Assembly: GCA_945897655.1 (NCBI GenBank)
Contig: CAMDHB010000102.1
Coordinates: 1-9,768, forward strand
Direction of reading: 5' to 3'
DNA: 9,768 nt
Origin: Pseudorhodobacter antarcticus
GTDB lineage: Bacteria; Pseudomonadota; Alphaproteobacteria; Rhodobacterales; Rhodobacteraceae
Part shown: positions 1 to 5,493 of the stretch, piece by piece
Position numbering within the stretch: position 1 is the first letter of the stretch
Layout of the letters: each line of letters starts with the position of its first letter
Program-made: the position numbers and the translations under genes
The notes under the pieces: model-generated
Database searches by the model: none
What the model was told of the DNA's origin: nothing
Seen by the model: the letters and a program-made list of their open reading frames with translations, nothing else

Positions 1-1269
1 CAGTTGATGCTGGCTTATTCCTTGACGCTGGCGCAGTCGGGCTATTCAGTTCTGGCCTTCGATTTCGAAGGGCATGGCCGCAATCCCGTGCCGATGTCGG
101 GCGACGTGAGCGCCATCGAGGGCACCACGCAGCGGCTGGTGGACGAGACGCTGCGCGTGCTGGCCGCCGGGAGGGCGTTGCCCGGCATCGGGCCAGGGGT
201 GGCGCTGCTGGGGCATTCGATGGCGACCGACATCATTGCGCGGGCGGCGATCCGGGATGGCGCGGTCGATGCGGTGGTCGGGATTTCGATGTTCTCGCAG
301 GCGGTGACGGCCACAGAGCCGCAGCGGCTGTTGGTGATCTCGGGGCAATGGGAAGGGATGTTGCGCGCGGCGGCGCTGACGATGGCGCGGCTGGTCGATC
401 CCGATGCGGCCGAAGGGGCCACGGTCACATCTGGGGATGTGACGCGCCGTGTCGTGGTTGCGCCCTTTGTGGAACATGTCAGCGTCCTTTACAGCGGAAC
501 CGCCCTGCGCGAGGCGCGCGGCTGGCTTGACGCAACCTTTGGGCGGACAAGCGTGGGGCCAGTGGTGATGCCGGGCCTGTGGATCTTGCTGCTGCTGGCG
601 GGGATCGTGGTTCTGTTTCGGCCCTTGACTGCCCTGCTGCCCGCCGAAACAGTGCAACAGCCCGCACCGCCCGTGTCGCTGCGGCGGTTCTGGGTGGCGG
701 TTCTGGTACCTGCGGCGCTGGTGCCAGTGGTGGCGGTCACGCTCTATCGGCCTTTCCTGCCTGTGCTGGTGGCCGATTACCTGATGATCCATCTGGCCCT
801 GTCTGGGACCTTGCAACTGGCCATCCTGCGCGTCTGGCCGCTGCCCCGCGTGGCCTGGCTGGCGGCGCTGGCGCTGGTGGTCTGGGGGGTGGCGGTCTTC
901 GGCTTTGCCATCGACCGCTATGCCGCGTCCTTTGTACCAACGCTACCACGCCTTGGGATCATCGGGGCGCTGGCAGTGGGCACCGTCCCCTTCATGCTGG
1001 CCGATTGCAAGGTGGCGGGTGGCGGTTGGCGGCGGCTGGTGGCGCGTCTGGGGTTTCTGACCTCGCTGGTGGGGGCGGCCTTCCTTGACCTCGATAGACT
1101 GCTCTTTGTGCTGATCATCCTGCCGGTGATCGGGCTGTTCTTTCTGGTTCTGGGCCCCTTGGGCCGCTGGGTGGCACGGCGCAGCGGTGCCGGGGCGGCA
1201 GGGTTGGGTCTCGGGGTCATTCTGGCCTGGGCGCTTGGGGTCAGTTTCCCGCTGTTTGTGGCGGGATAA
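1..1269 (+). CDS. Alpha/beta hydrolase with C-terminal membrane segments (5' end outside window)
   Basis: The reading frame is already open at base 1, so the true start is to the left; 422 codons are visible. Counting from the TTG at base 4, the N-terminal part shows an alpha/beta-hydrolase core: the strand-turn YSVLAFDFEGHGRN (residues 14-27), the nucleophile elbow GHSMA with Ser72, and a plausible catalytic His158 in APFVEHVSVLY. The missing upstream part should hold the first strand and oxyanion region. From about residue 190 to the end the protein is very hydrophobic, with about six to seven possible membrane helices (around 191-213, 229-248, 252-275, 283-303, 316-333, 349-386, 401-420). 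A soluble hydrolase domain followed by a membrane bundle suggests a membrane-anchored esterase or lipase-like enzyme; the substrate cannot be read from sequence. It converges on the CIA30 gene with a 23-base gap. Family assignment is fairly secure, function is not. Confidence 0.8.
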   Translation, partial: QLMLAYSLTLAQSGYSVLAFDFEGHGRNPVPMSGDVSAIEGTTQRLVDETLRVLAAGRALPGIGPGVALLGHSMATDIIARAAIRDGAVDAVVGISMFSQAVTATEPQRLLVISGQWEGMLRAAALTMARLVDPDAAEGATVTSGDVTRRVVVAPFVEHVSVLYSGTALREARGWLDATFGRTSVGPVVMPGLWILLLLAGIVVLFRPLTALLPAETVQQPAPPVSLRRFWVAVLVPAALVPVVAVTLYRPFLPVLVADYLMIHLALSGTLQLAILRVWPLPRVAWLAALALVVWGVAVFGFAIDRYAASFVPTLPRLGIIGALAVGTVPFMLADCKVAGGGWRRLVARLGFLTSLVGAAFLDLDRLLFVLIILPVIGLFFLVLGPLGRWVARRSGAGAAGLGLGVILAWALGVSFPLFVAG

Positions 1270-1292
1270 AGCGGGGCCACCTCCCCCCCTCG

Positions 1293-1754
1293 TCAGTAAA
1301 ACCCCGCCTCGCGCACATCAATCCGCGCCGCGTGGTCCCGCCCATAGGCCACGACGGCCACCGATGTCAGGCTGCCCGGCTTCGGCACGCCGCCCTGTAA
1401 CCCGCAGCAGGGTACAAAGGCCGCGAACGGCAGGCGAACCTCGACCCAAACCTCGGTCACCTCAAAACCCGCCTGATGGTATTGCCAATGCATCCGGGCG
1501 CAGTCGCCCCGCAGATGCACGAAATAGCGCTGGGCATTGCCCCGCACCAGCAGCCGTACCCCCGCCGTGCCCTCGGGCGGCGGGTTGGTCAGGTCCTGCC
1601 GCTTCTGGGTGAACCCACCCCGGTTCGCCGTGCTGACGTGGCCCGTCATGCGCGCAAAGCCGTGCCCATCCTCCTGCCTAAAGACCATCTCCCCGGTCGA
1701 GAGGCCCCCCATCACCTGATCGGTGAAAAATCGCCAGCGCGGCTCAGACTGCAT
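1293..1754 (-). CDS. CIA30 family protein (complex I intermediate-associated protein 30-like)
   Basis: The 153-aa product carries the signature of the CIA30 domain: WRFFTDQVMGGLSTGEM near the N-terminus, then a beta-rich fold with RGGFTQKR and the late motif FVPCCGLQG near the expected binding edge. Mitochondrial CIA30/NDUFAF1 assists complex I assembly. Bacterial single-domain relatives are common in alphaproteobacteria, but their role is mostly unproven, so the name is by family only. I prefer the ATG at 1754 because GAGGGA lies 7 bases upstream (about 1762-1767) and the domain starts right after it. An in-frame ATG at 1787 is also open but would add residues that look like the tail of the preceding DUF427 remnant. 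It is convergent with the hydrolase. No transmembrane segment or signal peptide is visible. Confidence 0.82.
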   Translation of the reverse strand: MQSEPRWRFFTDQVMGGLSTGEMVFRQEDGHGFARMTGHVSTANRGGFTQKRQDLTNPPPEGTAGVRLLVRGNAQRYFVHLRGDCARMHWQYHQAGFEVTEVWVEVRLPFAAFVPCCGLQGGVPKPGSLTSVAVVAYGRDHAARIDVREAGFY

Positions 1755-1787
1755 TCTATCGTCCCTCATCCGCAACCCGCGCAGCAT

Positions 1788-1874
1788 ACCGGGCGCACCC
1801 TTGATTCGCCCATTCAGAGAGGGCGTGACCCAGCCGCCGTAAATGTTCCCCGGCTGCGGGATCAGCCGATCAAC
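1788..1874 (-). pseudogene. C-terminal remnant of a DUF427-type gene
   Basis: In the same frame as the CIA30 gene and just upstream of it, the minus strand reads VDRLIPQPGNIYGGWVTP followed by SLNGRIKGAPG. This matches, from memory, the conserved C-terminus of DUF427 proteins (PQPG-x-FYGGW, then FKG-x-PGT-x-W and stop). The rest of the gene, roughly the first 80 percent, is absent: the frame closes at a TGA at 1893-1895 and nothing DUF427-like lies beyond it. The usual terminal Trp and stop are also missing, and the frame reads into CIA30. I take this as a host gene cut by insertion or recombination of the island to its right. Function of DUF427 is unknown. Confidence is limited by the short length. 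Confidence 0.5.
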
Positions 1875-1892
1875 TTGACCCTGTCGTTGATT

Positions 1893-2144
1893 TCACCCCA
1901 GCGCCAAACACGGAGCGTGCTCCCACACACGGCCAGCCGCCCGGATGCGGGCCCCATCGCGGGCCAGCAGCGCGCGCAAGGCCTCGGGCTGGTCGATGGG
2001 GTAGAAGTCGTCGCTGCGCCGCGCGTCCTCGGGTTTGACTTGTCGCCGCGCTTCGGACATGTCGTCCATCATTGCACCTTGACCGGCGCTGCCCTTCGGC
2101 TTCGCCTTCATCGCGCGAAACAGCGACTTGCTCGATGTCGTCAT
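1893..2144 (-). pseudogene. Truncated phage-type DNA methyltransferase, N-terminal stub
   Basis: The ATG at 2144 opens an 83-aa frame. After a Lys/Ser-rich N-terminus it reads RRSDDFYPIDQPEALRALLA and then RIRAAGRVWEHAPC. Phage and prophage SAM-dependent DNA methyltransferases begin this way: DDFYPTP-x-E-x-x-RALL, followed by VWEPACGDG as the SAM-binding motif. Here the SAM motif is broken exactly at the point where PACG should follow WE, and the frame ends six residues later, so the catalytic domain is gone. The break point is the same place where the DUF427 remnant stops, which marks a recombination junction. It is unlikely to be functional. The family call is by motif resemblance only. Confidence 0.5.
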
Positions 2145-2227
2145 GGGGCTGCCTAGGCGCTGGCTTTGCTTGGCAGATTGAAAAGCCCCCTCTCGGCCTC
2201 GACCATCCGAGCCAGCGCCGCGTTGGT

Positions 2228-2455
2228 TTAGGCCGCAGACGCGGCCATCCGCTCTGCCAGCATGATTTCCGGCTTGACCGCGAACCAGTCGGCAGGCGTC
2301 GGCCGGTTGGCGTGGTTTTTGAAGACCGTCCCGCGTAACCGTTCGCCGTTCCGTTTTGCGTGATAGCGGACAGAGCAATAGTAGAGGTTCACGACGGCGG
2401 AAATCTGGCGATTGGCAACACCCATCCGATACATGCCCAGGATGTCATCAAGCAT
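2228..2455 (-). CDS. Small helix-turn-helix protein, probably 3' half of a frameshifted tandem-HTH gene
   Basis: From the ATG at 2455 (75 aa) the protein reads MLDDILGMYRMGVANRQISA then VVNLYYCSVRYHAKRNG, which has the spacing of a helix-turn-helix (ANRQISAVVN as first helix and turn, CSVRYHAKRN as recognition helix). The C-terminal 35 residues are polar and unassigned. The frame stays open further upstream to a TTG at 2503 and includes the basic segment RRTGRPGRRKPRHP, typical of a linker or DNA-contacting tail. Because that segment continues naturally from the upstream HTH ORF once one C is removed, I think both are parts of one gene. If it is instead a separate gene, the ATG overlaps the upstream stop by 8 bases (translational coupling). 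I do not recognise the exact family; phage- or island-borne DNA-binding protein is the best description. Confidence 0.5.
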   Translation of the reverse strand: MLDDILGMYRMGVANRQISAVVNLYYCSVRYHAKRNGERLRGTVFKNHANRPTPADWFAVKPEIMLAERMAASAA

Positions 2456-2765
2456 CGGGTGGCGGGGTTTTCTTCGGCCAGGTCGTCCTGTCCGGCGGGC
2501 CAAATGACACTGCCTTTTGGCCCACGGTACGGGGGTGCATCCTGAACTTCGCGCCCATTTTCGCCAGCGTCATGCCGCCGTACCATGCCTTTGTGAATGC
2601 CGCTCGGCCTACGGGAGTTGCAACGGGCATCAGATCATCTCCTGTGTATCGGTCTTCGGTCGTCCAACGCTTCCAGCCCAGCGAAACCAGATACCGCTTG
2701 GCCGTGCGGATTTTGAGTTCGATGGTGCAGAACCGGCTTTGTTGCTTGGGCAGATAGGCACTCAT
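2448..2765 (-). CDS. Helix-turn-helix DNA-binding protein, probably 5' half of a frameshifted gene
   Basis: The 105-aa product starts at the ATG at 2765, preceded by a strong GAAGGAAG ribosome-binding site 7 bases away (2773-2780). Residues about 56-90 (FTKAWYGGMTLAKMGAKF, then RMHPRTVGQKAVSFG) fit a helix-turn-helix of the type with a leading W and a tight MTLAKMGAKF first helix, loosely like GcrA or terminase-small-subunit folds. After SFG the sequence becomes Pro/Lys-rich and ends. Removing one C from the CCC in TTTGGCCCGCC (about 2495-2498 on the given strand) would join it to the next ORF as a single 178-aa protein with two HTH units. The frame is also open upstream to an ATG at 2945, through a (TTGGC)n repeat that reads as AKPSQ on this strand; I reject that longer start because of the good RBS at 2765. 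Target and partners are unknown. Confidence 0.55.
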   Translation of the reverse strand: MSAYLPKQQSRFCTIELKIRTAKRYLVSLGWKRWTTEDRYTGDDLMPVATPVGRAAFTKAWYGGMTLAKMGAKFRMHPRTVGQKAVSFGPPDRTTWPKKTPPPDA

Positions 2766-2803
2766 TTCTCGACTTCCTTCGCCAGCGCCTTGAGCGCGTT
2801 CAG

Positions 2804-2843
2804 GCTTGGCTTGGCTTGGCTTGGCTTGGCTTGGCTTGGCTTG
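2804..2843. repeat. (TTGGC)n pentanucleotide tandem repeat, 7 full units plus partial ends
   Basis: Seven perfect TTGGC units (2806-2840), flanked by GC on the left and TTG on the right, lie 38-78 bases upstream of the HTH gene's start codon on its 5' side. The unit length is not a multiple of three, so gain or loss of units would shift any frame reading through it, and would also change promoter spacing. On the minus strand it encodes AKPSQ repeats in an open frame that runs into the HTH gene. Confidence 0.9.
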
Positions 2844-2875
2844 TAGTGCCGTGCAAACTCGCCGCTTGGCATTCC

Positions 2876-2904
2876 CCGGCCAATGGTGAAGAACCATTGA
2901 CCGG
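2876..2904. promoter_or_regulatory. Long imperfect palindrome in the divergent intergenic region
   Basis: CAATGGT (2881-2887), a 5-base GAAGA loop, then ACCATTG (2893-2899), extended by CCGG on both sides across one mismatch (2876-2879 and 2901-2904): 11 paired positions out of 12. It sits between the minus-strand HTH gene and the small plus-strand gene starting at 2995. It could be an operator or a leader hairpin; no T-run follows on either strand, so it is not an intrinsic terminator. Confidence 0.55.
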
Positions 2905-2963
2905 CATCCGATTAGCACGAAGGGCGGTCTGGAAATTTCCGACATTTGCCCCCATGTCTAACC

Positions 2964-2979
2964 CAGCCCTGAAGGGCTG
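2964..2979. promoter_or_regulatory. Perfect 7-bp palindrome just upstream of the small + gene
   Basis: CAGCCCT, a 2-base GA spacer, then AGGGCTG form a perfect inverted repeat ending four bases before the AAAGGA ribosome-binding site of the gene that starts at 2995. Position suggests an operator, or a hairpin that could affect initiation. Function is inferred from placement only. Confidence 0.4.
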
Positions 2980-2994
2980 TTCAAAGGATTGCAA

Positions 2995-3189
2995 ATGGCC
3001 ATTGACCTTCCCCCCTTCCCTGATGCGGCAGCGATCCTCGCCCCACAGGAAATAGAGAAAAAACGCCGCGGCGGCAAAACCGCCGCTATCGTCATAGGAA
3101 CGATTCTCATTCTTTCGGATGGGTCAGAATGCGTCGTCGCAGCGTTTGACGCGCAGGGAAATCCCCTGTGCTACCCGGTCGAAAAATAA
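2995..3189 (+). CDS. Small protein of unknown function
   Basis: A 64-aa frame starts at the ATG at 2995 with a good ribosome-binding site, AAAGGA, six bases upstream (2983-2988); a TTG two codons earlier is a poorer choice. The N-terminal half is polar and Lys/Arg-rich in the middle (EKKRRGGKTAA). The rest is a likely beta-rich segment, AIVIGTILILSDGSECVVAA and FDAQGNPLCYPVE, with two cysteines; the hydrophobic stretch is too short and interrupted for a confident membrane helix. I do not recognise the family. Its divergent partner across a palindrome-rich spacer is the HTH gene, so it may be a regulated accessory or cargo gene of the island. Codon use and RBS support a real gene. Confidence 0.55.
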   Translation: MAIDLPPFPDAAAILAPQEIEKKRRGGKTAAIVIGTILILSDGSECVVAAFDAQGNPLCYPVEK

Positions 3190-3248
3190 CAAGGCAGACA
3201 GCGCAAAGTCCGAAAAAAATGACCTTCGATCATGGTGAAACTGTGCCT

Positions 3249-3482
3249 CTAAAAGGCGAGTTCTCGCTCTGAGGGCACTGAACAAGTGCCATAAAAGCCG
3301 CGCGAATAGCGACAATACTCAGATGCAGCGCCTGAACTGATAATCGCCGCTAAGATATCGCGCCCATCCGGCAGGAAACACTGCGCGACAAGTAGTCCGT
3401 ACCGGTCCATACCCACGACACCGCAACTGAGCGTCTTGCCTGAGATAAAACTACGCAAAGTCTCAGTTGCAGTAGAACCGCC
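3249..3482 (-). pseudogene. C-terminal half of a thermonuclease-like (SNase family) protein
   Basis: The minus-strand frame ending at 3249 contains GGSTATETLRSFISGKTLSC, GVVGMDRYGLLVAQCFLPDG and DILAAIISSGAASEYCRYSR. This is the pattern of the second half of staphylococcal-nuclease-like proteins of alphaproteobacteria (A-x-x-L-x-x-x-I-x-G-x-x-x-C, then DRYGR-x-VA-x-C, then SGAA-x-x-YCRYS). The first half, with the DGDTL and RL-x-GIDAPE active-site motifs, is missing. The remnant starts within three bases of the stop codon of the acyltransferase gene next to it, so the join is a recombination scar. There is no start codon of its own inside the conserved part, and it should be inactive. Confidence 0.6.
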
Positions 3483-3484
3483 TC

Positions 3485-4571
3485 TCAGGGACCGATGTAA
3501 CGGCGTCTTAAGCGCATCGGCGGAAGCTCGATCAAGCGGTAACTGACATGGGCGAAAGGCACCATGCACAAGAATGCAGGCACGCTCAACGCTAACGTAA
3601 GGTAGGGCCTGTCGTTTAGGGCAATCAGATTCGCATCGATCGCGTACCCAATCCTAAACACAAGAAACGGGTGTAAGAGGTAAATTGAGTAAGAGTAAGT
3701 TCCTATCAGTGCGACTAAAACAGACAGCTGGGAGGTCGGCTTTCCCGCACGCAACTCTTGGCGAGCGGCATACCAGTCATCGTACCAAGCGATGAGCCAA
3801 CCGTAAGCGGCTCCCTCGACAGTTGGCACGACGATCCAGAGTGGGGTACTCGAAGGCGTGTCTTCGCGCCCGTAGAATCCGCCTCCAAGGTCGAACGCCC
3901 ACCACAGGAGGGTAAAGCCCACACCAACGAGTGCCGCTCGTCCAGAGTAGCCGCCAATGACTGCCCTGAACCGAAAGGCGAGGATGCCGCAGAGGAATTG
4001 GTCGATCCTGCCCACTATAGTCCAATAGGCGAGATCCTGAATCTCGCCCGATCTCAAAATACAACGCAAGTCGCAGCGCCACCGCAGCCGCCAAAACCGC
4101 GAACAGGGCGTTCGCATTGCGGGCGCCTAGTGCGAGCAGGACCGGGAGCAATACATAGAAATGTGCTTCGACGGTGATCGACCAGCCGCCGTTGGGCAGA
4201 GTCGGTTGGACCAGCCCTCTTAGTATCTGAATGGCATAGTCCCATGATAGATTGCCGCGCAGCGCATGCTCCACAGCGACGAGCATGATCACAATGACCA
4301 ACAGTGGCACAAGGCGCAGAAAGCGGTTCAACAGAAACGGAACAAGATACACAGTGCGGCCGTCAAGAAGCTTGGCGAAGATATAGCCACTTAGTGCCAT
4401 GAAGATAGCGACGCCGGTGTGTCCCTCAGTCAGAAACGACAATCCTGGCCCCAGAGGCGCCTCGTTTTGCCCACCCCTAATATGATTGAAATGCCAAGCA
4501 AATACCAGAAAGGCGGCCAGTGCACGCACGTGGTCGAGAGAGCGGAAGTACTGACCGGTGCTGGACTTCAT
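3485..4571 (-). pseudogene. Acyltransferase-3 family membrane protein (OafA/YrhL type), broken by a +1 frameshift
   Basis: The start is the ATG at 4571 with AGGGGA about 9 bases upstream. The first frame reads SLDHVRALAAFLVFAWHFNH, containing the family's R-x10-H motif (Arg16, His27), then FLLNRFLRLVPLLVIVIM and NGGWSITVEAHFYVLLPVLL, matching the conserved WS-x-x-x-E-x-x-FY-x-x-x-P block, with several membrane helices. At the CCC at 4047-4049 the frame is lost; dropping one base gives YFEIGEIQDLAYWTIVGRID and continues through TYSYSIYLLHPFLVF to the stop at 3485. The corrected protein would be 361 aa with about ten membrane segments, the normal length for the family. Such enzymes acetylate or acylate cell-surface polysaccharides. 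Base composition is visibly less GC-rich than the flanks, which suggests lateral transfer. The single lesion could also be an assembly error. Confidence 0.85.
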
Positions 4572-4742
4572 GCCGATATCCCCTGAGCTAATCCCCGATC
4601 TTTGAATAGTTTTACTGCTTCAATCAAGGCAATTGACCTGCAACCTGTAGCGGTCAGACCGGACGCTTACGACCGGCAGCCCGCGCGCGTAAACGAAGGC
4701 TAGCGCCTGCACCGGCACCGGAGCGGATGCGGAGAGGTGGGA

Positions 4743-4760
4743 GCGGGGCTAAAACCCCGC
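4743..4760. repeat. Perfect GC hairpin, GCGGGG-loop-CCCCGC
   Basis: A six-base perfect stem (GCGGGG 4743-4748, CCCCGC 4755-4760) with loop CTAAAA. No T-run follows, so alone it is not a convincing terminator. It belongs to the gene-poor stretch 4572-4811 and lies 16 bases before a second hairpin. Confidence 0.6.
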
Positions 4761-4775
4761 AATAAGAAGAAAGAC

Positions 4776-4799
4776 GGGGGGAGACCCCCCCTATTTTTT
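4776..4799 (+). terminator. Intrinsic-terminator-like hairpin with T-run
   Basis: GGGGGG (4776-4781), loop AGA, CCCCCC (4785-4790), then CTATTTTTT. Strong stem and U-tract fit Rho-independent termination of plus-strand transcription. No intact plus-strand gene precedes it, so it may come from a plasmid in which it followed a lost gene, or it may act as a leader hairpin for the decayed frame beginning at 4812. On the minus strand it lies just past the stop of the chimeric ORF at 4798, followed by a T-rich but not pure tract. Confidence 0.55.
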
Positions 4800-5493
4800 A
4801 AAAAGGCAAAGTGTCAAAGACCAACAACAAGCTGGCCACAATACGCCAGACCCCGTAGACCGAAACCGTTCCGGAAAGCGTTGGAAAAAGGCCACGCCCG
4901 CCCACCGGCAGAGCAAGAGATCCGGTTAGGATCATACTCGCAAGCCGCGCGTGATCCTGGCCTAGACGGCAGGACCAGAAGGACCCGCCAGAAGCCGCCA
5001 CCGAGGCAAACCCGGCACCGGCAGGCACCGCCAGCCCGACCGATCGACCCGGTACGCGCAGCCCTTGCCGCCGAGACGGCCCAAGCCGACGCCGCAGAGC
5101 GGGCACGGGATCAGGCCGGGGCAGACCGGAACCAATGGCGCGACATGGCGCAGACCTTGGCAAGCAGACGCCGCTTTGTCTGGCCTTGGCAACCATAGGG
5201 CCGACCACAGACCGGCAGCAGAAAGAAAGACGGGGCATCAATCGTGTCCTCGGAAACTGCTCCCCATGCTCAGCGATGACGCCCAAAAAGGCGCCTTGGC
5301 TTCCGCGTGGGTCTGCTTTTTCCTGCGCGAATAATTGCCCCCCCAGCGCAAGGGGACGCTCGCCGCCCCGCCGCTTCGTGAGGCGCGTGTAGAGGTCGAT
5401 CTGCGTGCGCAGGGATTCGATCTTGAATGTCTGGGTCCAGATCCGGCCCTGCATCGTGAAGCTGGATTTGTCGTCTGACAGAAAAACCTTCAT
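4798..5493 (-). CDS. Hypothetical protein, coupled to upstream gene; C-terminal part probably chimeric
   Basis: The ATG at 5493 overlaps the stop of the preceding gene as ATGA, a sign of translational coupling in the phage early-type operon. The first 90-100 residues look like real protein (MKVFLSDDKSSFTMQGRIWT, then ESLRTQIDLYTRLTKRRGGE, later GVIAEHGEQFPRTR). I do not recognise the family. From about residue 110 on, the sequence becomes Arg/Gly/Pro/Ser-rich (RRLGPSRRQGLRVPGRS), the look of antisense to the plus-strand plasmid-type remnant. I think the original gene was cut near 5230 and reads by chance to the TAA at 4798. The coupled N-terminal part is the reliable portion. Confidence 0.4.
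   Translation of the reverse strand: MKVFLSDDKSSFTMQGRIWTQTFKIESLRTQIDLYTRLTKRRGGERPLALGGQLFAQEKADPRGSQGAFLGVIAEHGEQFPRTRLMPRLSFCCRSVVGPMVAKARQSGVCLPRSAPCRAIGSGLPRPDPVPALRRRLGPSRRQGLRVPGRSVGLAVPAGAGFASVAASGGSFWSCRLGQDHARLASMILTGSLALPVGGRGLFPTLSGTVSVYGVWRIVASLLLVFDTLPF
4812..5198 (+). pseudogene. Decayed plasmid-type gene region
   Basis: After the terminator-like hairpin a GTG at 4812, with AAAAAGG 5 bases upstream, opens a short frame reading VSKTNNKLATIRQTP and then TAG at 4857. The continuation in that frame (TETVPESVGKRPRPPTGRA) looks natural, and the start resembles small ribbon-helix-helix plasmid maintenance proteins I know from Rhodobacteraceae, which is a weak memory-based match. Further on, another plus frame (open from 4737 to 5198) ends in a helical segment, VRAALAAETAQADAAERARD and then NQWRDMAQTLASRRRFVWPW, typical of coiled-coil C-termini of plasmid or phage DNA-binding proteins. 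No single frame links both parts, so I treat the stretch as a degenerate gene or two fused remnants. A minus-strand ORF overlaps all of it; only one strand can be coding. Confidence 0.35.

Noticed and set aside
46..816. 256-codon minus-strand ORF opposite the hydrolase
   Set aside because: Composition is His/Arg/Gln/Pro-rich, typical of an antisense shadow in high-GC DNA; the plus strand carries the hydrolase motifs.
1270..1292. Terminator between the convergent hydrolase and CIA30 genes
   Set aside because: The spacer is G/C-rich but has no clear stem and no T-run on either strand.
1875..1900. tRNA-based attachment site at the island's left edge
   Set aside because: No tRNA-like cloverleaf or T-loop sequence is present; the edge falls in coding remnants.
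1476..2156. Long 226-codon plus-strand ORF
   Set aside because: It is antisense to CIA30, the DUF427 remnant and the methyltransferase stub, all of which show recognisable motifs on the minus strand; its own product is Arg/Pro/His-rich with no motif.
2804..2843. CRISPR array or clustered repeat locus
   Set aside because: The units are 5 bp, contiguous and without spacers; it is a microsatellite.
2448..2945. Start of the HTH gene at the ATG at 2945
   Set aside because: It adds 60 residues of low-complexity repeat translation; a strong RBS sits before the ATG at 2765. Kept only as a possible phase-variable form in the findings.
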